From contig JAPYSD010000146.1 of assembly GCA_029936705.1 (NCBI GenBank), positions 1-7,920 of the forward strand: a DNA stretch of 7,920 nucleotides. The letters run 5' to 3'. A program made the translations under genes and the position numbers. The notes under the pieces are model-generated. The model did no database searches, had not been told where the DNA came from, and saw only the letters and a program-made list of their open reading frames with translations. Shown piece after piece: positions 7,224 to 7,920 of the stretch; the first letter of the stretch is position 1; each line of letters opens with the position of its first letter. The DNA is from Croceicoccus sp. (GTDB lineage Bacteria; Pseudomonadota; Alphaproteobacteria; Sphingomonadales; Sphingomonadaceae).

Positions 7224-7499
7224 TTACTGAGCTGAGTTCTCCGCTTCAAACGCCCGCTTGCCCTTGCGCCGGAATAGCACCAGCGCCTGCGCTCCGTCCG
7301 GCCCGCGCAGCTTTGCCGCGACAGTGAGGAATGCTCCGTAAAGTGCAGTGCGATCATCGTCCGTCAGTTTGACCAGATCGGCCTTGGCGACCAGGCCGCC
7401 CAGTTCGATCAGTTGCCGGGTCCGTTCGCGGCGTTTGACCTGCCATTCGCGCATGTCGGTCCGTGCCTTTGCCGCCTCAAGCCGATGCCGCGCCGCCAT
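7224..7499 (-). CDS. traD: TraD-like small conjugal transfer protein
   Basis: From ATG 7499 the gene encodes 91 residues. It contains the family core RTRQLIELGGLVAKADLV (about 26-43), then a DDDRTALYGAFL helix and a basic end, KGKRAFEAE. The ELGGLV-K motif is the signature of the small TraD proteins of Ti-plasmid-type transfer systems, which are accessory to DNA processing at oriT and are unrelated to the large F-type TraD coupling protein. The frame is open to 7631, but residues before the chosen start look like out-of-frame traC sequence; a start at 7454 (MREWQVK) is also possible. The chosen start overlaps the end of the traC-like gene by 23 bp, so the two are probably co-translated. The expected next gene, traG, is not found downstream. 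Confidence 0.75.
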   Translation of the reverse strand: MAARHRLEAAKARTDMREWQVKRRERTRQLIELGGLVAKADLVKLTDDDRTALYGAFLTVAAKLRGPDGAQALVLFRRKGKRAFEAENSAQ

Positions 7500-7782
7500 C
7501 GAGCGGGAGAGTGCCTTCCGGCTGCTGGCGAGGTCCGCTCGCAGTGTCGCGTGACTTGCCCTGAAAGAAGGCCGCACCGCGCTTGCGCCAGCCCTCCCCG
7601 GTGGCCTTATCGGTGTTGGCAGCCGCATCAATCAGTGCGCCCGCCAGGACTTCGGCGTCGAGCGCATCGGCTCCGCTTGCCATGACCAGCGCGCCAAGGT
7701 CGCGCACGCGGCGCTCCTTCAACTGCTTTGCCTTATCGGCCAGTGCCCTCAGTTCCGAATCAAAATTGCGGGGTTTGCGCAT
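7477..7782 (-). CDS. traC: TraC/TraD-like small conjugal transfer protein
   Basis: The gene encodes 101 residues beginning MRKPRNFDSELRALADKAKQ. A charged helical segment LKERRVRDLGALVMASGAD (about 21-39) is followed by LDAEVLAGALIDA and a WRKRGAAFFQG block (65-75). This arrangement matches the small TraC-type proteins encoded beside oriT in Ti-type and sphingomonad conjugation loci; databases often label this family TraD as well. In Ti plasmids such proteins assist the relaxase TraA at oriT. The C-terminal 20 residues are low-complexity and may vary. A GGAG Shine-Dalgarno lies 8 bases before the start and is partly inside a 7-bp inverted repeat (7791-7810). Third codon positions look more GC-rich than in the regulator and the catabolic genes. 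Confidence 0.75.
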   Translation of the reverse strand: MRKPRNFDSELRALADKAKQLKERRVRDLGALVMASGADALDAEVLAGALIDAAANTDKATGEGWRKRGAAFFQGKSRDTASGPRQQPEGTLPLDGGAASA

Positions 7783-7790
7783 GTGTTGTC

Positions 7791-7810
7791 TCCATCGTTG
7801 GTGCGATGGA
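7791..7810. promoter_or_regulatory. Perfect inverted repeat overlapping the traC ribosome-binding site
   Basis: TCCATCG (7791-7797) and CGATGGA (7804-7810) are perfect 7-bp arms around a 6-bp spacer. In the traC message the 3' arm, CGATGGA, carries most of the GGAGA Shine-Dalgarno. The repeat could thus be a stem-loop that hides the ribosome site, or an operator for a tra repressor. A -10-like TATCAT lies upstream at 7819-7814 on the minus strand, without a clear -35. Confidence 0.5.
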
Positions 7811-7851
7811 GTGATGATAATCGTGGTTGTAATCCAATGCAGTAAGGTCGC

Positions 7852-7879
7852 CGGGACAGTGTGAAACCGCCTAGTCCCG
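7852..7879. repeat. Inverted repeat CGGGAC / GTCCCG beside oriT
   Basis: Perfect 6-bp arms at 7852-7857 and 7874-7879 enclose 16 bp. The repeat lies between the traC start and the nick-like site, where transfer origins commonly hold binding sites for accessory proteins. The role is inferred from position only. Confidence 0.35.
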
Positions 7880-7898
7880 ATCAGGATTTTATCATGAG

Positions 7899-7910
7899 AG
7901 GGCGCGCTTA
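7899..7910 (-). other. oriT: Candidate oriT nick site (RSF1010/Ti-plasmid group)
   Basis: The minus strand reads TAAGCGCGCCCT, one base different from TAAGTGCGCCCT, the nick region I recall for RSF1010 and the Ti plasmids. By analogy the cut would fall between TAAGCGCG and CCCT, that is between 7903 and 7902. It lies 116 bp upstream of a traC-like start, where Ti-type systems place oriT between divergent traA and traCD operons. The relaxase gene itself is beyond the window. Confidence 0.6.
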
Positions 7911-7920
7911 TACGTCGTGC

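Noticed and set aside
7094..7357. 87-codon minus-strand frame over the tra-regulator spacer
   Set aside because: Most of it overlaps the traD-like gene in another frame, its composition is Arg/Ser-rich, and it crosses the inverted repeats. There is no support for a real protein.
7224..7782. The two tra frames as one gene broken by a frameshift
   Set aside because: They match two different small families, a TraC-type and a TraD-type protein, each with its own core motif. A short overlap is normal for this pair.
1..7920. CRISPR array, tRNA or rRNA genes
   Set aside because: No regularly spaced repeats, cloverleaf-like segments or rRNA-like sequence were seen on either strand.

Overview
The window looks like accessory DNA, either a plasmid or an integrated conjugative element, from an alphaproteobacterium. 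Sphingomonadales (Novosphingobium/Sphingobium/Sphingopyxis type) is the best guess. The guess rests on the TonB-dependent receptor, with its 'EIVVTAQKR' plug start, and on the short TraC/TraD-like pair. No rRNA, tRNA or housekeeping gene is present to confirm it. All recognised genes lie on the minus strand, so read from right to left.

Right end (about 7224-7920): a conjugation module. Two small overlapping genes, traC-like and traD-like, sit next to an intergenic region. That region carries a sequence matching the nick-site consensus of the RSF1010/Ti-plasmid oriT group (TAAGCGCGCCCT on the minus strand) and two inverted repeats. A divergent traA relaxase would be expected just beyond the right edge. 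The coupling-protein gene traG, which follows traD in Ti-type systems, is absent here.

Middle (about 4449-7223): a 187-bp spacer containing inverted repeats, then an 815-residue MalT-like LuxR-family regulator, then a 140-bp spacer with dyad symmetries. One 12-bp motif (CTACTyGGTAGT) occurs upstream of the regulator gene and again upstream of the next operon. It is a good candidate for the regulator's operator.

Left (1-4448): a tightly packed operon. It encodes a HyuA-type hydantoinase/oxoprolinase ATPase-fold protein, a DUF917 protein (the family now named for S-methyl thiohydantoin desulfurase), an Asp/Glu/hydantoin-racemase-family enzyme, and the N-terminal part of a TonB-dependent outer-membrane receptor. 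Junctions are a 4-bp ATGA overlap, a 1-bp TAATG overlap and a 17-bp gap. The layout suggests that the receptor brings in a cyclic ureide, lactam or thiohydantoin-like compound, that the three cytosolic proteins racemise and open or desulfurise the ring, and that the upstream LuxR protein switches the set on. The substrate cannot be read from the sequence. The combination, carried next to an oriT, is the most interesting point of the window.
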